Below are positions 1-9,019 of a DNA stretch of 64,000 nt, piece after piece; the first letter of the stretch is position 1, and each line of letters opens with the position of its first letter. Source of the stretch: Nocardioides dokdonensis FR1436. GTDB lineage: Bacteria; Actinomycetota; Actinomycetes; Propionibacteriales; Nocardioidaceae. Made by a program: the position numbers and the translations under genes. The notes under the pieces are model-generated. The model made no database searches. It was not told where the DNA came from and was given only the letters and a program-made list of their open reading frames with translations. The stretch is from positions 3,100,001-3,164,000 of the forward strand of contig NZ_CP015079.1 in NCBI RefSeq assembly GCF_001653335.1. Direction: 5' to 3'.

Positions 1-470
1 GCCACGACCAGCTGCGCGGCGAGGTGGTTGGTCTCCACGGTGTCCCAGGTGCTCACCAGCAGCGAGCCACCGGGTGCCAGCACCCGGGCGGCCTCGCCCA
101 GCGCGGCGACCCGGTCGGGGAAGAACATCACCCCGAACTGGCAGACCACCACGTCCACCGAGCCGTCCTCGAACGACAGGTCCATCGCGTCGGCCTGGCT
201 CCACCGCGCCTGCGGCACCCGCCCGCGCCCGTGGTCGACCATCGCCTGGTTCAGGTCGGTGGCGGTGACCTGGGCCGCCGGGAGGGCGGCGACCAGCTCC
301 GAGGTCAGTCGGCCGGTGCCGGCCGCCAGCTCGAGCACGCTGCTGGGGTGGCAGGCGGCGACGCGGGCCGCCATGTCCTCGGCGTACGGCGCGAAGAGCA
401 CCGGGCCGAGCAGCGCGTCGTAGGCGGCGGGCATGTCGGCCGCCCACGTGGTGTCGGCGTCGGGAGCCAT
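1..470 (-). CDS. Class I SAM-dependent methyltransferase, truncated by window edge
   Basis: The minus strand read from ATG at 470 stays open for about 156 codons to the window edge, so the C-terminus is missing. The translation begins MAPDADTTWAADMPAAY and carries a typical SAM-binding motif I, LELAAGTGRL (about residues 46-55), an acidic residue after strand 2 (TATD, D72), and motif GSVDVVVCQFGVMFFPD, the pattern of UbiE/Methyltransf_11 enzymes. The substrate cannot be told. It is transcribed divergently from thrS with about 125 bp between the starts, so the two probably have separate promoters there. Confidence 0.8.
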   Translation of the reverse strand, partial: MAPDADTTWAADMPAAYDALLGPVLFAPYAEDMAARVAACHPSSVLELAAGTGRLTSELVAALPAAQVTATDLNQAMVDHGRGRVPQARWSQADAMDLSFEDGSVDVVVCQFGVMFFPDRVAALGEAARVLAPGGSLLVSTWDTVETNHLAAQLVV

Positions 471-544
471 CTGTCGACGATAGACCCGGGCGGCCCGCGT
501 GGGAACGGGCGGAAACCGATGCGTCGTTCGCCCGGCGTGCTGGA

Positions 545-550
545 TACGAT
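545..550 (+). promoter_or_regulatory. Probable -10 element of thrS
   Basis: TACGAT fits the actinobacterial TANNNT -10 consensus and lies 44 bases before the chosen GTG start of thrS. No convincing -35 is visible. The short leader carries GGAG six bases before the GTG. Confidence 0.4.
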
Positions 551-594
551 CGCCGGGTCAGCCCTCCCGGGCCCCGCCACGAATGGAGCACCCT

Positions 595-2577
595 GTGTCC
601 GACCTCAAGATCGCCCTCGTCCACGCCGGTGAGCGTGAGGTGCGGGAGGTCACGACGGGCACCAAGGCGTGGGAGCTCTTCGCCGAGGACCCGGCCGTGG
701 TCGTGGCCCGCGTCAACGGCGACCTGAAGGACCTCGCCCACGAGCTCGCCGACGGCGACGAGGTCGAGGGCGTGCTGATCGACAGCCCCGACGGCCACGA
801 CGTGCTGCGCCACTCCACCGCCCACGTGATGGCCCAGGCCGTCCAGGACCTGTTCCCCGACGCCAGGCTCGGCATCGGCCCGCCCGTCGTCGACGGCTTC
901 TACTACGACTTCGACGTCGAGACCCCCTTCGTGCCCGAGGACCTGGTCAAGATCGAGTCGCGGATGCGCAAGATCATCAAGGAGGGCCAGAAGTTCTCCC
1001 GCCGGGTCACCAGCGACGCCGACGCGCTCACCGAGCTCGCCGACGAGCCGTACAAGATCGAGCTCATCGGTCTCAAGGGCGGAGCGGCCGACACCGAGGG
1101 TGCCGCCGTCGAGGTCGGCGCCGGCGAGCTGACGATCTACGACAACGTCGACCGGAAGGGCGAGACCGCCTGGTCGGACCTGTGCCGCGGCCCGCACCTG
1201 CCCACCACCAAGCGGATCCCGGCCTTCAAGCTGATGCGCTCCGCGGCGGCGTACTGGCGCGGGGACGAGAAGAACAAGCAGCTCCAGCGCATCTACGGCA
1301 CCGCCTGGGAGTCCAAGGAGGCGCTCGAGGCGCACCTGCACCGCATCGAGGAGGCCGAGCGCCGCGACCACCGCAAGCTCGGTCGCGACCTCGACCTGTT
1401 CAGCTTCCCCGACGAGATCGGCTCCGGCCTGCCCGTCTTCCACCCCAAGGGCGGGGTGATCAAGCGGGAGATGGAGGACTACGTCCGTCGTCGGCACATC
1501 GAGGAGGGCTTCGAGTACGTCGGCACCCCGCACATCGCCAAGGAGGGTCTCTTCCACACCTCCGGGCACCTGCCCTACTACGGCGAGGGGATGTTCCCGG
1601 CGCTCGACGTCGATGGCATGGACTACCGCCTCAAGGCGATGAACTGCCCGATGCACAACCTCATCTACCGCTCGCGGCAGCGTTCCTACCGCGAGCTGCC
1701 GCTGCGCCTCTTCGAGTTCGGCAGCGTCTACCGCCACGAGAAGTCCGGGGTCGTGCACGGCCTGACCCGCGTCCGCGGCTTCGCCCAGGACGACTCGCAC
1801 TCCTACGTGACCGCCGAGCAGGCGCCCGACGAGATCCGCCACCTGCTCGACTTCGTGCTCGGGCTGCTGCGCGACTTCGGTCTCGACGACTTCTACCTCG
1901 AGCTGTCCACCCGGGACGCCTCGAAGGACAAGTTCATCGGCTCCGACGAGGACTGGGAGGTGGCGACCAAGGTCCTCGAGGACGTGTGCCTCAGCACCGG
2001 GCTCGAGCTGGTCCCCGACCCGGGCGGCGCGGCGTACTACGGCCCCAAGGTCTCGGTGCAGGCCCGTGACGCCATCGGCCGGACCTGGCAGATGTCGACG
2101 ATCCAGTACGACTTCAACCAGCCCTCAGCGGAGCGCTTCGCCCTCGAGTACGTCGCCAACGACGGCAGCCGCCAGCAGCCGGTGATGATCCACTCGGCCA
2201 AGTTCGGCTCCATCGAGCGGTTCATGGGCGTGCTCGTCGAGCACTACGCCGGCGCCTTCCCGCCGTGGTTGGCCCCCGTCCAGGTCCAGGCGATCCCCAT
2301 CGCCGAGCGGCACGCCGACTACCTCTACGAGGTGGCGAAGCAGATGAAGCCGCTGGGCCTGCGGGTGGAGGTCGACGACTCCGACGACCGGATGCAGAAG
2401 AAGATCCGCAACGCCCAGCTGCAGAAGGTGCCGTTCATGATGATCGCCGGCGACGACGACATCGCCGCCGGTGCGGTCTCGTTCCGCTACCGCGACGGCC
2501 GCCAGGACAACGGGGTGCCGCTCGAGGAGGCGATCGAGCGGGTGCGCGCCGCCGTGGAGTCGCGCGAGCAGGTCTGA
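595..2577 (+). CDS. thrS: Threonine--tRNA ligase
   Basis: Charges tRNA(Thr) with threonine in the cytosol and edits mischarged Ser-tRNA(Thr). The 660-residue product has an N-terminal TGS domain (about 1-64), a SAD editing domain with HSTAH (about 73-77) and CRGPH, the class II core with the zinc-site motif [14 protein letters not shown] (about 349 on), [11 protein letters not shown], and a C-terminal anticodon-binding domain. The start is placed at GTG 595, giving [16 protein letters not shown], because GGAG lies six bases upstream. An in-frame ATG at 583 has no ribosome site. The next gene begins five bases after the stop. Length and domain order are normal for actinobacterial ThrRS. Confidence 0.97.
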   Translation: MSDLKIALVHAGEREVREVTTGTKAWELFAEDPAVVVARVNGDLKDLAHELADGDEVEGVLIDSPDGHDVLRHSTAHVMAQAVQDLFPDARLGIGPPVVDGFYYDFDVETPFVPEDLVKIESRMRKIIKEGQKFSRRVTSDADALTELADEPYKIELIGLKGGAADTEGAAVEVGAGELTIYDNVDRKGETAWSDLCRGPHLPTTKRIPAFKLMRSAAAYWRGDEKNKQLQRIYGTAWESKEALEAHLHRIEEAERRDHRKLGRDLDLFSFPDEIGSGLPVFHPKGGVIKREMEDYVRRRHIEEGFEYVGTPHIAKEGLFHTSGHLPYYGEGMFPALDVDGMDYRLKAMNCPMHNLIYRSRQRSYRELPLRLFEFGSVYRHEKSGVVHGLTRVRGFAQDDSHSYVTAEQAPDEIRHLLDFVLGLLRDFGLDDFYLELSTRDASKDKFIGSDEDWEVATKVLEDVCLSTGLELVPDPGGAAYYGPKVSVQARDAIGRTWQMSTIQYDFNQPSAERFALEYVANDGSRQQPVMIHSAKFGSIERFMGVLVEHYAGAFPPWLAPVQVQAIPIAERHADYLYEVAKQMKPLGLRVEVDDSDDRMQKKIRNAQLQKVPFMMIAGDDDIAAGAVSFRYRDGRQDNGVPLEEAIERVRAAVESREQV

Positions 2578-2582
2578 AGCGG

Positions 2583-3566
2583 GTGCGGCAGTCGGCGCGC
2601 CGGGCGGCAGGACTCGCACTCGTGCTGGTCCTGTCCGCCTGCGGTGGCTCGGCCGAGCCACCGCAGGCGGAGCCCGCGCAGCCGGCTCGGTCGACGGGTC
2701 CGCAGGCTGAGCAGGAGCCGCTCACGGTTCCCGAGGTGCCCGACGACCTCGAGGAGCGCGCCGACGAGGCGGCGATGGCCGACCTCGCCGCCCTCGCGGA
2801 GAAGGAGGCCGGCCGGCTGCCCCGGGCGGTCCGGGGGCCGCTCGAGGGCTCGGACATCAGCTGGCCGCAGTGCCCCCGCGGCCAGGGCATCCCGGAGCGT
2901 CGCACGCTGGGCCTGCCCATGCCGCTCGACTCCGCGCGCTACGTGGTGATGGGGCTGACCAACGGCCCGGCGTTCTTCCCCAACCCCTGCCTGGCCGAGC
3001 AGGTCAGCTGGGTGCGTGAGCGCGGCCTGCTCGCCGGGGCCTACGCCGTCACCAGCTACCCCGACCCGCAGACCCTGGCAGAGCTGGGGGAGCGCGGCCC
3101 CTACGACACCGGCGGTTCGGGCGATGCCTACGCGCGCCAGCGCAACGTGGGGTACCAGCAGGCGCTGTTCAACATCACCACCATGCGCGAGGCCGGGCTT
3201 CCGGCACCGATGATCTGGGTCGACGTCGAGCCGGTCCGCGACTGGGAGTGGTCCGACGACCTGGCGGCCAACGCCGCGGTGGTCGAGGGCGCCCGCCGCG
3301 GCTACGAGGACAAGGGCTACCGCATCGGCATCTACTCCACCGCCCACCTCTGGGCCCAGGCGGTCGGGGGCCTGAGCCTGGGCGTGCCCGAGTGGCGCGC
3401 GGCCGGGCCGACCTCGCGCGCCGAGGCGCTGCGCCGCTGCGGGGCGTCGTACGTCGTCCAGGGCGGGCCGGCGGCGATGGGCCAGTGGGTCGAGGACGAC
3501 CGCGACCTCAACGTCACCTGTCCCGGCACCGACGAGCAGGTGCTGGGCTGGTTCCACCGGTTCTGA
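2583..3566 (+). CDS. Secreted lipoprotein with GH25/DUF1906-like TIM-barrel domain
   Basis: Starts at GTG 2583, just after thrS. The 327-residue product has a basic N-terminus, a short hydrophobic stretch and lipobox LSAC with Cys20, so it should be exported and lipid-anchored. An acidic, Pro-rich linker (about 21-85) precedes a domain that opens with DISWPQC and contains IWVDVEPVRDW (about 210) and GIYST (about 249). These strand-end acidic residues resemble GH25-like or DUF1906 glycoside-hydrolase folds found in actinobacterial secreted proteins. The substrate is not evident; a cell-wall glycan role is inference. A 30-bp perfect palindrome (2638-2667) lies inside the gene at the lipobox codons. 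Confidence 0.7.
   Translation: MRQSARRAAGLALVLVLSACGGSAEPPQAEPAQPARSTGPQAEQEPLTVPEVPDDLEERADEAAMADLAALAEKEAGRLPRAVRGPLEGSDISWPQCPRGQGIPERRTLGLPMPLDSARYVVMGLTNGPAFFPNPCLAEQVSWVRERGLLAGAYAVTSYPDPQTLAELGERGPYDTGGSGDAYARQRNVGYQQALFNITTMREAGLPAPMIWVDVEPVRDWEWSDDLAANAAVVEGARRGYEDKGYRIGIYSTAHLWAQAVGGLSLGVPEWRAAGPTSRAEALRRCGASYVVQGGPAAMGQWVEDDRDLNVTCPGTDEQVLGWFHRF
2638..2667. repeat. 30-bp perfect palindrome inside the lipoprotein gene
   Basis: CCTGCGGTGGCTCGG is followed at once by its exact reverse complement. It covers the codons from the lipobox Ala-Cys into the linker (ACGGSAEPPQ) and sits 60 bases after the thrS stop. In RNA it would form a very stable hairpin with almost no loop, without a U-tract. 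Confidence 0.85.
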
Positions 3567-3691
3567 CGCGCGCGTGGGCGAGGGCTCGATTTCCCCAGAT
3601 CCGGATAGCCCCGGCCCCTTGCCGCGGCCGCCCCACCCGAGGAGGGTCGAGGGTGCGGGGGAGCCGCCCTCGCGGGGGAGAGGACACCACC

Positions 3692-4306
3692 ATGCATGCA
3701 CGCTCGACCACCATCACCGGGGATCCGTCCTCGGTCGACGACACCATCGCCTACGTGCGCGACGAGGTGATGCCGATGCTGACCTCGATGGACGGGTGCG
3801 TGGGGCTGTCCCTGGTCGTGGACCGTGAGATCGGTCGGGTGATCGCCACCAGCTCCTGGCGCGACGAGGAGGCGATGCACACCGGGGACCGTCAGCTGGG
3901 CCCGATGCGGGCCGAGGGCGGCAAGATCCTCGGCGGCAGCCCGCACGTCGAGGAGTGGGAGGTCGCCATGATGCACCGCGACCACGCCACCGGTGCCGAC
4001 TCCTGCTGTCGCGTCACCTGGGGGCGACCCGCGGACCTCGACCGGTTCATCGCCGGGTGGCGCGAGCAGATGCTGCCGCGCATCGAGGCGATGCCGGAGT
4101 TCGCGGGGGCGAGCATGCTGGTCCAGCGCGGCTCGCGGCGCGCCTGCGTCACGGTCGCCTTCGACACCCGCGTCGGGCTGCTGTCGACGAGGGACGACGC
4201 CGCCCGGCTGCGGGAGCACGCCGTCGTCCACCTCGACGCCGAGATCCTCGACATCGCCGAGATGGAGCTCGCGATCGCCCACCTGCGGGTGCCCGAGCTG
4301 GTCTGA
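3692..4306 (+). CDS. Two-domain dimeric alpha/beta-barrel (ABM-like) protein
   Basis: 204 residues, starting at ATG 3692 after a GGGGGAGAGG ribosome site. The sequence looks like a tandem duplication of a ferredoxin-like dimeric alpha/beta-barrel module. The first half has DDTIAYVRDEVMPML and VIATSSWRDEEAM; the second has DRFIAGWREQMLPRIEAM and a matching hydrophobic strand pattern. This resembles actinobacterial proteins annotated as antibiotic biosynthesis monooxygenase family or hypothetical. No catalytic residue can be assigned, so activity is unknown. It is separated from the upstream gene by 125 bases that hold only a weak possible -10 (GGATAG) and is probably transcribed alone. Confidence 0.6.
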   Translation: MHARSTTITGDPSSVDDTIAYVRDEVMPMLTSMDGCVGLSLVVDREIGRVIATSSWRDEEAMHTGDRQLGPMRAEGGKILGGSPHVEEWEVAMMHRDHATGADSCCRVTWGRPADLDRFIAGWREQMLPRIEAMPEFAGASMLVQRGSRRACVTVAFDTRVGLLSTRDDAARLREHAVVHLDAEILDIAEMELAIAHLRVPELV

Positions 4307-4331
4307 CCGGGCCGCAGCGACGGGGGGTGCC

Positions 4332-4337
4332 TAGGAT
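4332..4337 (+). promoter_or_regulatory. Leaderless -10 element (TAGGAT) of the HIT gene
   Basis: TAGGAT is separated by exactly six bases from the GTG at 4344, so transcription should start on the start codon. There is no ribosome site, as expected for a leaderless mRNA. Confidence 0.6.
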
Positions 4338-4343
4338 CGGGGC

Positions 4344-4886
4344 GTGGACCACGAGACGCTGCGCCAGGACGGCATCGGCAGCCCCGACGAGCTCGACCGG
4401 CTGTGGACGCCGCACCGGATGGCCTACATCCGGGGGGAGAACAAGCCCACCGACGGGTCGGCGGGGGAGTGCCCGTTCTGCCGGGTGCCGCGCCTCGGCG
4501 ACGCCGAGGGCCTGGTCGTGCACCGCGGCGAGCTGGCGTTCGTGCTGCTCAACCTCTACCCCTACGCCCCCGGGCACCTCATGGTCTGTCCCTACCGCCA
4601 CCTGGGGGACTACACCGAGACCACCGACGAGGAGGCCGCCGAGATCGCCGACCTCACCCGGGCCGCCATGCGGACCGTGCGGGCCACGTCGGCCGCTGGC
4701 GGGTTCAACATCGGGATGAACCAGGGCCACATCGCCGGCGCCGGCATCGCGGCCCACCTGCACCAGCACGTCGTACCGCGCTGGCCGGGCGACCAGAACT
4801 TCATGCCGATCATCGGTCGCACGAAGACGCTGCCCGAGCTGCTGGGCGAGACGCGCGACCTCCTGGCGGGGGCGTGGCAGCAGTGA
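4344..4886 (+). CDS. HIT-family Ap4A phosphorylase-like nucleotide hydrolase/transferase
   Basis: 180 residues with the histidine-triad motif HLHQHVV (H138, H140, H142) near the C-terminus and an N-terminal CPFC pair that may hold a metal or shape the fold. NLYPYAPGHLMVCPYRH is the conserved HIT core strand-loop. The gene sits between thrS and pgsA, the same place as Mycobacterium tuberculosis Rv2613c, a characterised Ap4A phosphorylase, so cleavage of diadenosine tetraphosphate is the likely reaction. The start is GTG 4344 with a leaderless promoter. pgsA follows 29 bases after the stop. Confidence 0.85.
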   Translation: MDHETLRQDGIGSPDELDRLWTPHRMAYIRGENKPTDGSAGECPFCRVPRLGDAEGLVVHRGELAFVLLNLYPYAPGHLMVCPYRHLGDYTETTDEEAAEIADLTRAAMRTVRATSAAGGFNIGMNQGHIAGAGIAAHLHQHVVPRWPGDQNFMPIIGRTKTLPELLGETRDLLAGAWQQ

Positions 4887-4900
4887 GCCGGCACGACCGA

Positions 4901-4906
4901 TAGCCT
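4901..4906 (+). promoter_or_regulatory. Possible -10 element (TAGCCT) before pgsA
   Basis: TAGCCT lies nine bases before the ATG of the phosphatidyltransferase gene, giving an almost leaderless transcript if used. Weaker than the six-base-spaced examples in this window. Confidence 0.35.
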
Positions 4907-4915
4907 GCGACCACC

Positions 4916-5542
4916 ATGTTGGACAGGTTCAAAGGCTTTTGGCAGGGCGTCGTGCTCGCCCCCTTCGTCACGCTCTTCATCAGGCTGGGCATCAGCCCCG
5001 ACGTCGTCACCCTCGTCGGGACCCTCGGCGTGGCCGCGGGCGCGTTGATCTTCTTCCCGCAGGGCGAGCTGCTGATCGGTGTGCTGTTCATCACCGCGTT
5101 CGTCTTCAGCGACCTCATCGACGGGCAGATGGCCCGCACGATGGGTCGCTCCTCGACCTTCGGTGCCTTCTGGGACTCCACGCTCGACCGGATCGGTGAC
5201 GGCGCGGTCTTCGGCGGCCTGGTGCTCTACTTCGCCGGCCCCGGTGACAGCACGCTCTACCTGGCGCTCTCGCTGTACTGCGTGGTGATGGGCTCGGTGA
5301 CCTCCTACGCCCGGGCCCGTGCGGAGTCGCTGGGCATGGACGCCAAGGGCGGCATCGCCGAGCGCGCGGACCGGCTGGTGCTGATCCTGGTCGCCACCGG
5401 CCTCGGTGCGATCTTCGGGATCCCCGAGCTCATGTTCGCCGCCCTGTGGATCCTGGCGTTCGCCAACACCGCCACCGTGGTCTTCCGCATCGAGAAGGTC
5501 CGCAAGCAGGCCGTGGCCCGTGATGTCCACGACGCTGCTTGA
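4916..5542 (+). CDS. pgsA: CDP-alcohol phosphatidyltransferase (phosphatidylinositol-phosphate synthase type)
   Basis: 208-residue integral membrane enzyme transferring a phosphatidyl group from CDP-diacylglycerol to an alcohol. The full family signature D-x2-D-G-x2-A-R-x8-G-x3-D-x3-D is present: D66, D69-G70, A73-R74, G83, D87, D91. Several hydrophobic segments flank it. In actinobacteria the enzyme at this thrS-HIT locus is the PgsA1/PIP synthase, which makes phosphatidylinositol phosphate; that acceptor is inference from synteny. Normally an acyltransferase and the mannosyltransferase pimA follow, but here pdxS starts 38 bases after the stop. Confidence 0.88.
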   Translation: MLDRFKGFWQGVVLAPFVTLFIRLGISPDVVTLVGTLGVAAGALIFFPQGELLIGVLFITAFVFSDLIDGQMARTMGRSSTFGAFWDSTLDRIGDGAVFGGLVLYFAGPGDSTLYLALSLYCVVMGSVTSYARARAESLGMDAKGGIAERADRLVLILVATGLGAIFGIPELMFAALWILAFANTATVVFRIEKVRKQAVARDVHDAA

Positions 5543-5568
5543 GAATCGGCCTTCGCCGTAAAGGCTCG

Positions 5569-5574
5569 TAGAAT
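5569..5574 (+). promoter_or_regulatory. Leaderless -10 element (TAGAAT) of pdxS
   Basis: TAGAAT with exactly six bases to the pdxS ATG at 5581, and no ribosome site. It is the best match to TANNNT in the window. Confidence 0.6.
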
Positions 5575-5580
5575 CGAGGC

Positions 5581-6495
<915 letters not shown>

Positions 6496-6498
<3 letters not shown>

Positions 6499-6583
6499 CC
6501 CGGCCCAGATATCGCGCTGACCCGGCCCAGATATCGCGCTGACCCGGCCCAGATATCGCGCTGACCCGGCCCAGATATCGCGC
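6496..6583. repeat. Four exact 22-bp tandem repeats following pdxS
   Basis: Four identical head-to-tail copies, at 6496, 6518, 6540 and 6562, of TGACCCGGCCCAGATA followed by TCGCGC. Each unit holds a GATATC palindrome. The first TGA is the pdxS stop. Because 22 is one more than a multiple of three, successive TGA triplets fall in all three frames. There are no spacers, so this is not a CRISPR array. Confidence 0.95.
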
Positions 6584-6587
6584 TGAG

Positions 6588-6599
6588 CAGGGGCCCCTG
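6588..6599. repeat. 12-bp perfect palindrome between repeat blocks
   Basis: CAGGGG followed by CCCCTG joins the tandem array to the next 22-bp-period block. It could serve as a small hairpin or a junction. Confidence 0.7.
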
Positions 6600-6660
6600 A
6601 CCGGTCGGTGGTGCACAACTGACCGGTCGGTGGTGCAGAAGTGACCGCTCGTCCGTCACC
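6598..6660. repeat. Dispersed 22-bp-period repeat, copy A
   Basis: Units TGACCGGTCGGTGGTGCA-CAAC (6598-6619) and TGACCGGTCGGTGGTGCA-GAAG (6620-6641) are followed by TGACCGCTCGTCCGTCACC. The last part contains the stop codon of the minus-strand lipoprotein gene. Related copies lie at 55472-55626 and 56616-56703. Confidence 0.85.
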
Positions 6661-7420
6661 TCAGCTCGGGGCAGTCCAGCTGCTCGCGGTCGGCGGCGCC
6701 GAGCGCGTCGTAGTCGCCGACCAGGTCCAGGACGGCGCCCTGCGCGTCGAGGTAGGCGCGGAAGTCGTACTGGTCCTGGGCCCACCACAGCTGCGGCTCG
6801 CCGCCGTTGTCGATCGTGTACTCGCCCGAGGGGTCACCCATCTGCTCGACGACCCTCTCGCGGTCGGCTCCCAGCTCCAGGTCGCACCAGGCCCGCACCC
6901 AGCGCTGGGGTGCCTGGCTCGAGGCACCCTCGGTGGCCTCGAGCCGGGGCTCCGTGCGCAGCACCCGCCACTGCGCGCGGTGGTAGACCAGCTCGGCGGT
7001 CTCCGAACCGGCGGCGAAGCTGGCGGCCACCGTCGCCTTCTCCCGCGTGGCCCGGGTCGTCTCCAGGCTCAGCGGGTCGAACTCGCGCAACGGGTCCTCC
7101 CACAACAGCGCCACGAAGCCGGTGCACGGGTCGCCCAGCTCGGCGCGATCGAGCAGGATCGCCTCGAAGCGCAGCGAGATCGTCAGGTCGGGGGCATGGC
7201 GCGCGCAGGCCGCCTCGGCGTCCTCGGCCTCGAGCGCCTCCAACCAGGCCAGGTACGCCGCCTGCGGCTCGTCGCTCGCTCCGTTGGCACCGGTGGCCGA
7301 GGTGCTGCTGACCAGCCCGCGCGGCTCGTCCCGCCCGTCCCGGTCGGCCCCGTCGCCGCCGCAGGCGCTCACCCCGAGGGCCAGCGTGACCAGGGGGACC
7401 ACGAGGCTCGCTGCGCGCAT
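6656..7420 (-). CDS. Lipoprotein of unknown function
   Basis: 254 residues starting at ATG 7420; an in-frame GTG at 7429 is possible. The N-terminus MRAASLVVPLVTLALGVSAC is a lipoprotein signal with lipobox VSAC and Cys20. The mature part starts with a Gly/Asp-rich linker, then AYLAWLEALEAEDAEAACA, a helical start seen in small NTF2-like or uncharacterised actinobacterial lipoproteins, and continues with conserved-looking Trp residues. I do not recognise the family. It is transcribed divergently from pdxT with 57 bases between the starts, and its stop lies in a repeat element shared with the 3' side of pdxS. Confidence 0.7.
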   Translation of the reverse strand: MRAASLVVPLVTLALGVSACGGDGADRDGRDEPRGLVSSTSATGANGASDEPQAAYLAWLEALEAEDAEAACARHAPDLTISLRFEAILLDRAELGDPCTGFVALLWEDPLREFDPLSLETTRATREKATVAASFAAGSETAELVYHRAQWRVLRTEPRLEATEGASSQAPQRWVRAWCDLELGADRERVVEQMGDPSGEYTIDNGGEPQLWWAQDQYDFRAYLDAQGAVLDLVGDYDALGAADREQLDCPELR

Positions 7421-7465
7421 GGGGGTCACTGTGCCACCCACCGTGGGGGCTCGCACGGGGGTCTC

Positions 7466-7471
7466 TAGACT
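7466..7471 (+). promoter_or_regulatory. Leaderless -10 element (TAGACT) of pdxT
   Basis: TAGACT is six bases before the GTG at 7478, and no ribosome site is present. Confidence 0.55.
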
Positions 7472-7477
7472 CCGCGC

Positions 7478-8086
7478 GTGCCTGTCTCCACCTCGCCGAC
7501 GATCGGTGTCCTCGCCCTGCAGGGCGACGTGCGCGAGCACCTCGCGGCCCTCGAGGGCCTCGGCTGCGCCACCCTGCGGGTACGCCGCCCGGCCGAGCTC
7601 GCCGCGTGCGACGCGCTGGTGCTGCCGGGCGGGGAGAGCACGACCATGGCCCGCCTGGCCAGGACGTTCGAGCTGCTCGAGCCGCTGCGGGAGGCCATCG
7701 CCGACGGGCTGCCGGTGCTCGGCACCTGCGCCGGGATGATCCTGCTGGCCGAGCGGGTGGTGGACGGCGCGGCAGGTCAGGAGACCCTCGGCGGCATCGA
7801 CATGACCGTGCGGCGCAACGCCTTCGGACGCCAGGTCGACTCGTTCGAAGGGCCCGTGGAGATGACGGGGCTGGACGCGCCGGTGCACGGCGTCTTCATC
7901 CGCGCCCCGTGGGTCGAGCAGGTCGGTCCCGGGGTCGAGGTGCTTGCCCGTGTCCACCACGGGGACGCCGCAGGTAGGATCGTCGCGGTCCGTGAGGGCC
8001 ACCTGATGGCGACGTCGTTCCACCCCGAGGTGGGGGGCGACTCCCGGGTCCACCAGTTGTTCGTGGACCTGGTCCGAGCCGTCTGA
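7478..8086 (+). CDS. pdxT: Pyridoxal 5'-phosphate synthase, glutaminase subunit
   Basis: 202-residue class I glutamine amidotransferase that hydrolyses glutamine and channels ammonia to PdxS. The catalytic triad is visible: Cys84 in GTCAGM, and His182 and Glu184 in SFHPE. The oxyanion segment LPGGEST and the PdxT N-terminus [13 protein letters not shown] are typical. Starts at GTG 7478 with a leaderless promoter, so it is not co-transcribed with pdxS despite forming one complex with it. Length is normal for the family. Confidence 0.96.
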   Translation: MPVSTSPTIGVLALQGDVREHLAALEGLGCATLRVRRPAELAACDALVLPGGESTTMARLARTFELLEPLREAIADGLPVLGTCAGMILLAERVVDGAAGQETLGGIDMTVRRNAFGRQVDSFEGPVEMTGLDAPVHGVFIRAPWVEQVGPGVEVLARVHHGDAAGRIVAVREGHLMATSFHPEVGGDSRVHQLFVDLVRAV

Positions 8087-8093
8087 GCAGGAA

Positions 8094-8111
8094 CCGGCCC
8101 TCGCGGGCCGG
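8094..8111 (+). terminator. Short GC hairpin after pdxT / in the yebC leader
   Basis: CCGGCCC-TCGC-GGGCCGG forms a perfect 7-bp stem with a tetraloop eight bases after the pdxT stop. No U-tract follows. It may weakly terminate pdxT or lie in the yebC leader. Confidence 0.45.
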
Positions 8112-8154
8112 CGACGCAGGTGAGTTCAGGCGAGCCGAGTAGAAGAGGAAACAG

Positions 8155-8928
8155 ATGTCCGGGCACTCCAAGTGGGCGACCACGAAGCACAAGAAGGCGA
8201 TCGTCGACGCCAAGCGCGGCAAGATGTTCGCCAAGCTGGTGAAGAACGTCGAGGTGGCGGCCCGGATGGGCGGCGGTGACGTCACCGGCAACCCGACGCT
8301 CTACGACGCGATCCAGAAGGCCAAGAAGTCGTCGGTCCCCAACGACAACATCGACCGCGCGGTCAAGCGGGGCTCCGGCGCCGAGACCGGCGGAGCCGAC
8401 TACCAGACGATCATGTACGAGGGCTACGGCCCCAGCGGCGTCGCGATGCTCATCGAGTGCCTCACGGACAACAAGAACCGTGCCGCGATGGAGGTCCGCA
8501 CCGCGATGTCGCGCAACGGCGGCTCGCTGGCCGACCCGGGGTCGGTCTCCTTCCTCTTCCACCGCAAGGGCGTCGTGGTGGTCGCCAAGGAGCAGGACGG
8601 TCGCTTGGTCGGGGAGGACGACCTCCTCGAGGTCACCCTCGACGCCGGCGCCGAGGACGTCAACGACCTGGGGGAGGCCTACGAGGTCGTCTCCGAGGCC
8701 ACCGACCTGGTCGGGGTCCGCACCGCGCTGCAGGCGGCCGGCATCGACTACGACTCCGCCGAGGCGCAGTTCGTCCCCGACATGCAGGTCTCGCTCGACA
8801 AGGACGGCGCCGAGAAGATGTTCCGCCTCGTCGACGTCCTCGAGGACCTCGACGACGTGCAGAACCTCTACGCCAACTTCGACGTGCCGGACGTCGTGAT
8901 GGCCGAGCTCGACGCGACCGAGGACTGA
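8155..8928 (+). CDS. yebC: YebC/PmpR-family protein (TACO1 family)
   Basis: 257 residues beginning [20 protein letters not shown], the invariant YebC start, followed by [20 protein letters not shown] and [14 protein letters not shown]. The family consists of cytosolic proteins reported as DNA-binding regulators and, for TACO1-type members, as translation factors that relieve ribosome stalling at prolines. Which applies here cannot be told. The ribosome site AGAGGAAAC precedes the ATG. Placement just before ruvC is standard in actinobacteria. Confidence 0.95.
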   Translation: MSGHSKWATTKHKKAIVDAKRGKMFAKLVKNVEVAARMGGGDVTGNPTLYDAIQKAKKSSVPNDNIDRAVKRGSGAETGGADYQTIMYEGYGPSGVAMLIECLTDNKNRAAMEVRTAMSRNGGSLADPGSVSFLFHRKGVVVVAKEQDGRLVGEDDLLEVTLDAGAEDVNDLGEAYEVVSEATDLVGVRTALQAAGIDYDSAEAQFVPDMQVSLDKDGAEKMFRLVDVLEDLDDVQNLYANFDVPDVVMAELDATED

Positions 8929-8978
8929 GTCCCCGGCCCCGGCCCGCGTGTCGTGCCTGGGTCGCGCTGGCGGTCACG

Positions 8979-8984
8979 TAACGT
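8979..8984 (+). promoter_or_regulatory. Probable -10 element of ruvCAB
   Basis: TAACGT lies six bases before the LexA-type box at 8990-9005, so the box would cover the transcription start. Confidence 0.45.
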
Positions 8985-8989
8985 CGGGT

Positions 8990-9005
8990 GCGAACAGACG
9001 TTCGA
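8990..9005. promoter_or_regulatory. LexA (SOS) box upstream of ruvC
   Basis: GCGAAC-AGAC-GTTCGA matches 11 of 12 arm positions of the actinobacterial/Gram-positive LexA consensus TCGAAC-N4-GTTCGA. It lies 14 bases before the ruvC ATG and overlaps the predicted transcription start, a position suited to repression. SOS control of ruvCAB is known in other bacteria. Confidence 0.75.
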
Positions 9006-9019
9006 CGAGAGGGTGACGG

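Noticed and set aside
499-594. Upstream extension of thrS
   Set aside because: The extra residues are unlike ThrRS, cross the predicted promoter and have no ribosome site.
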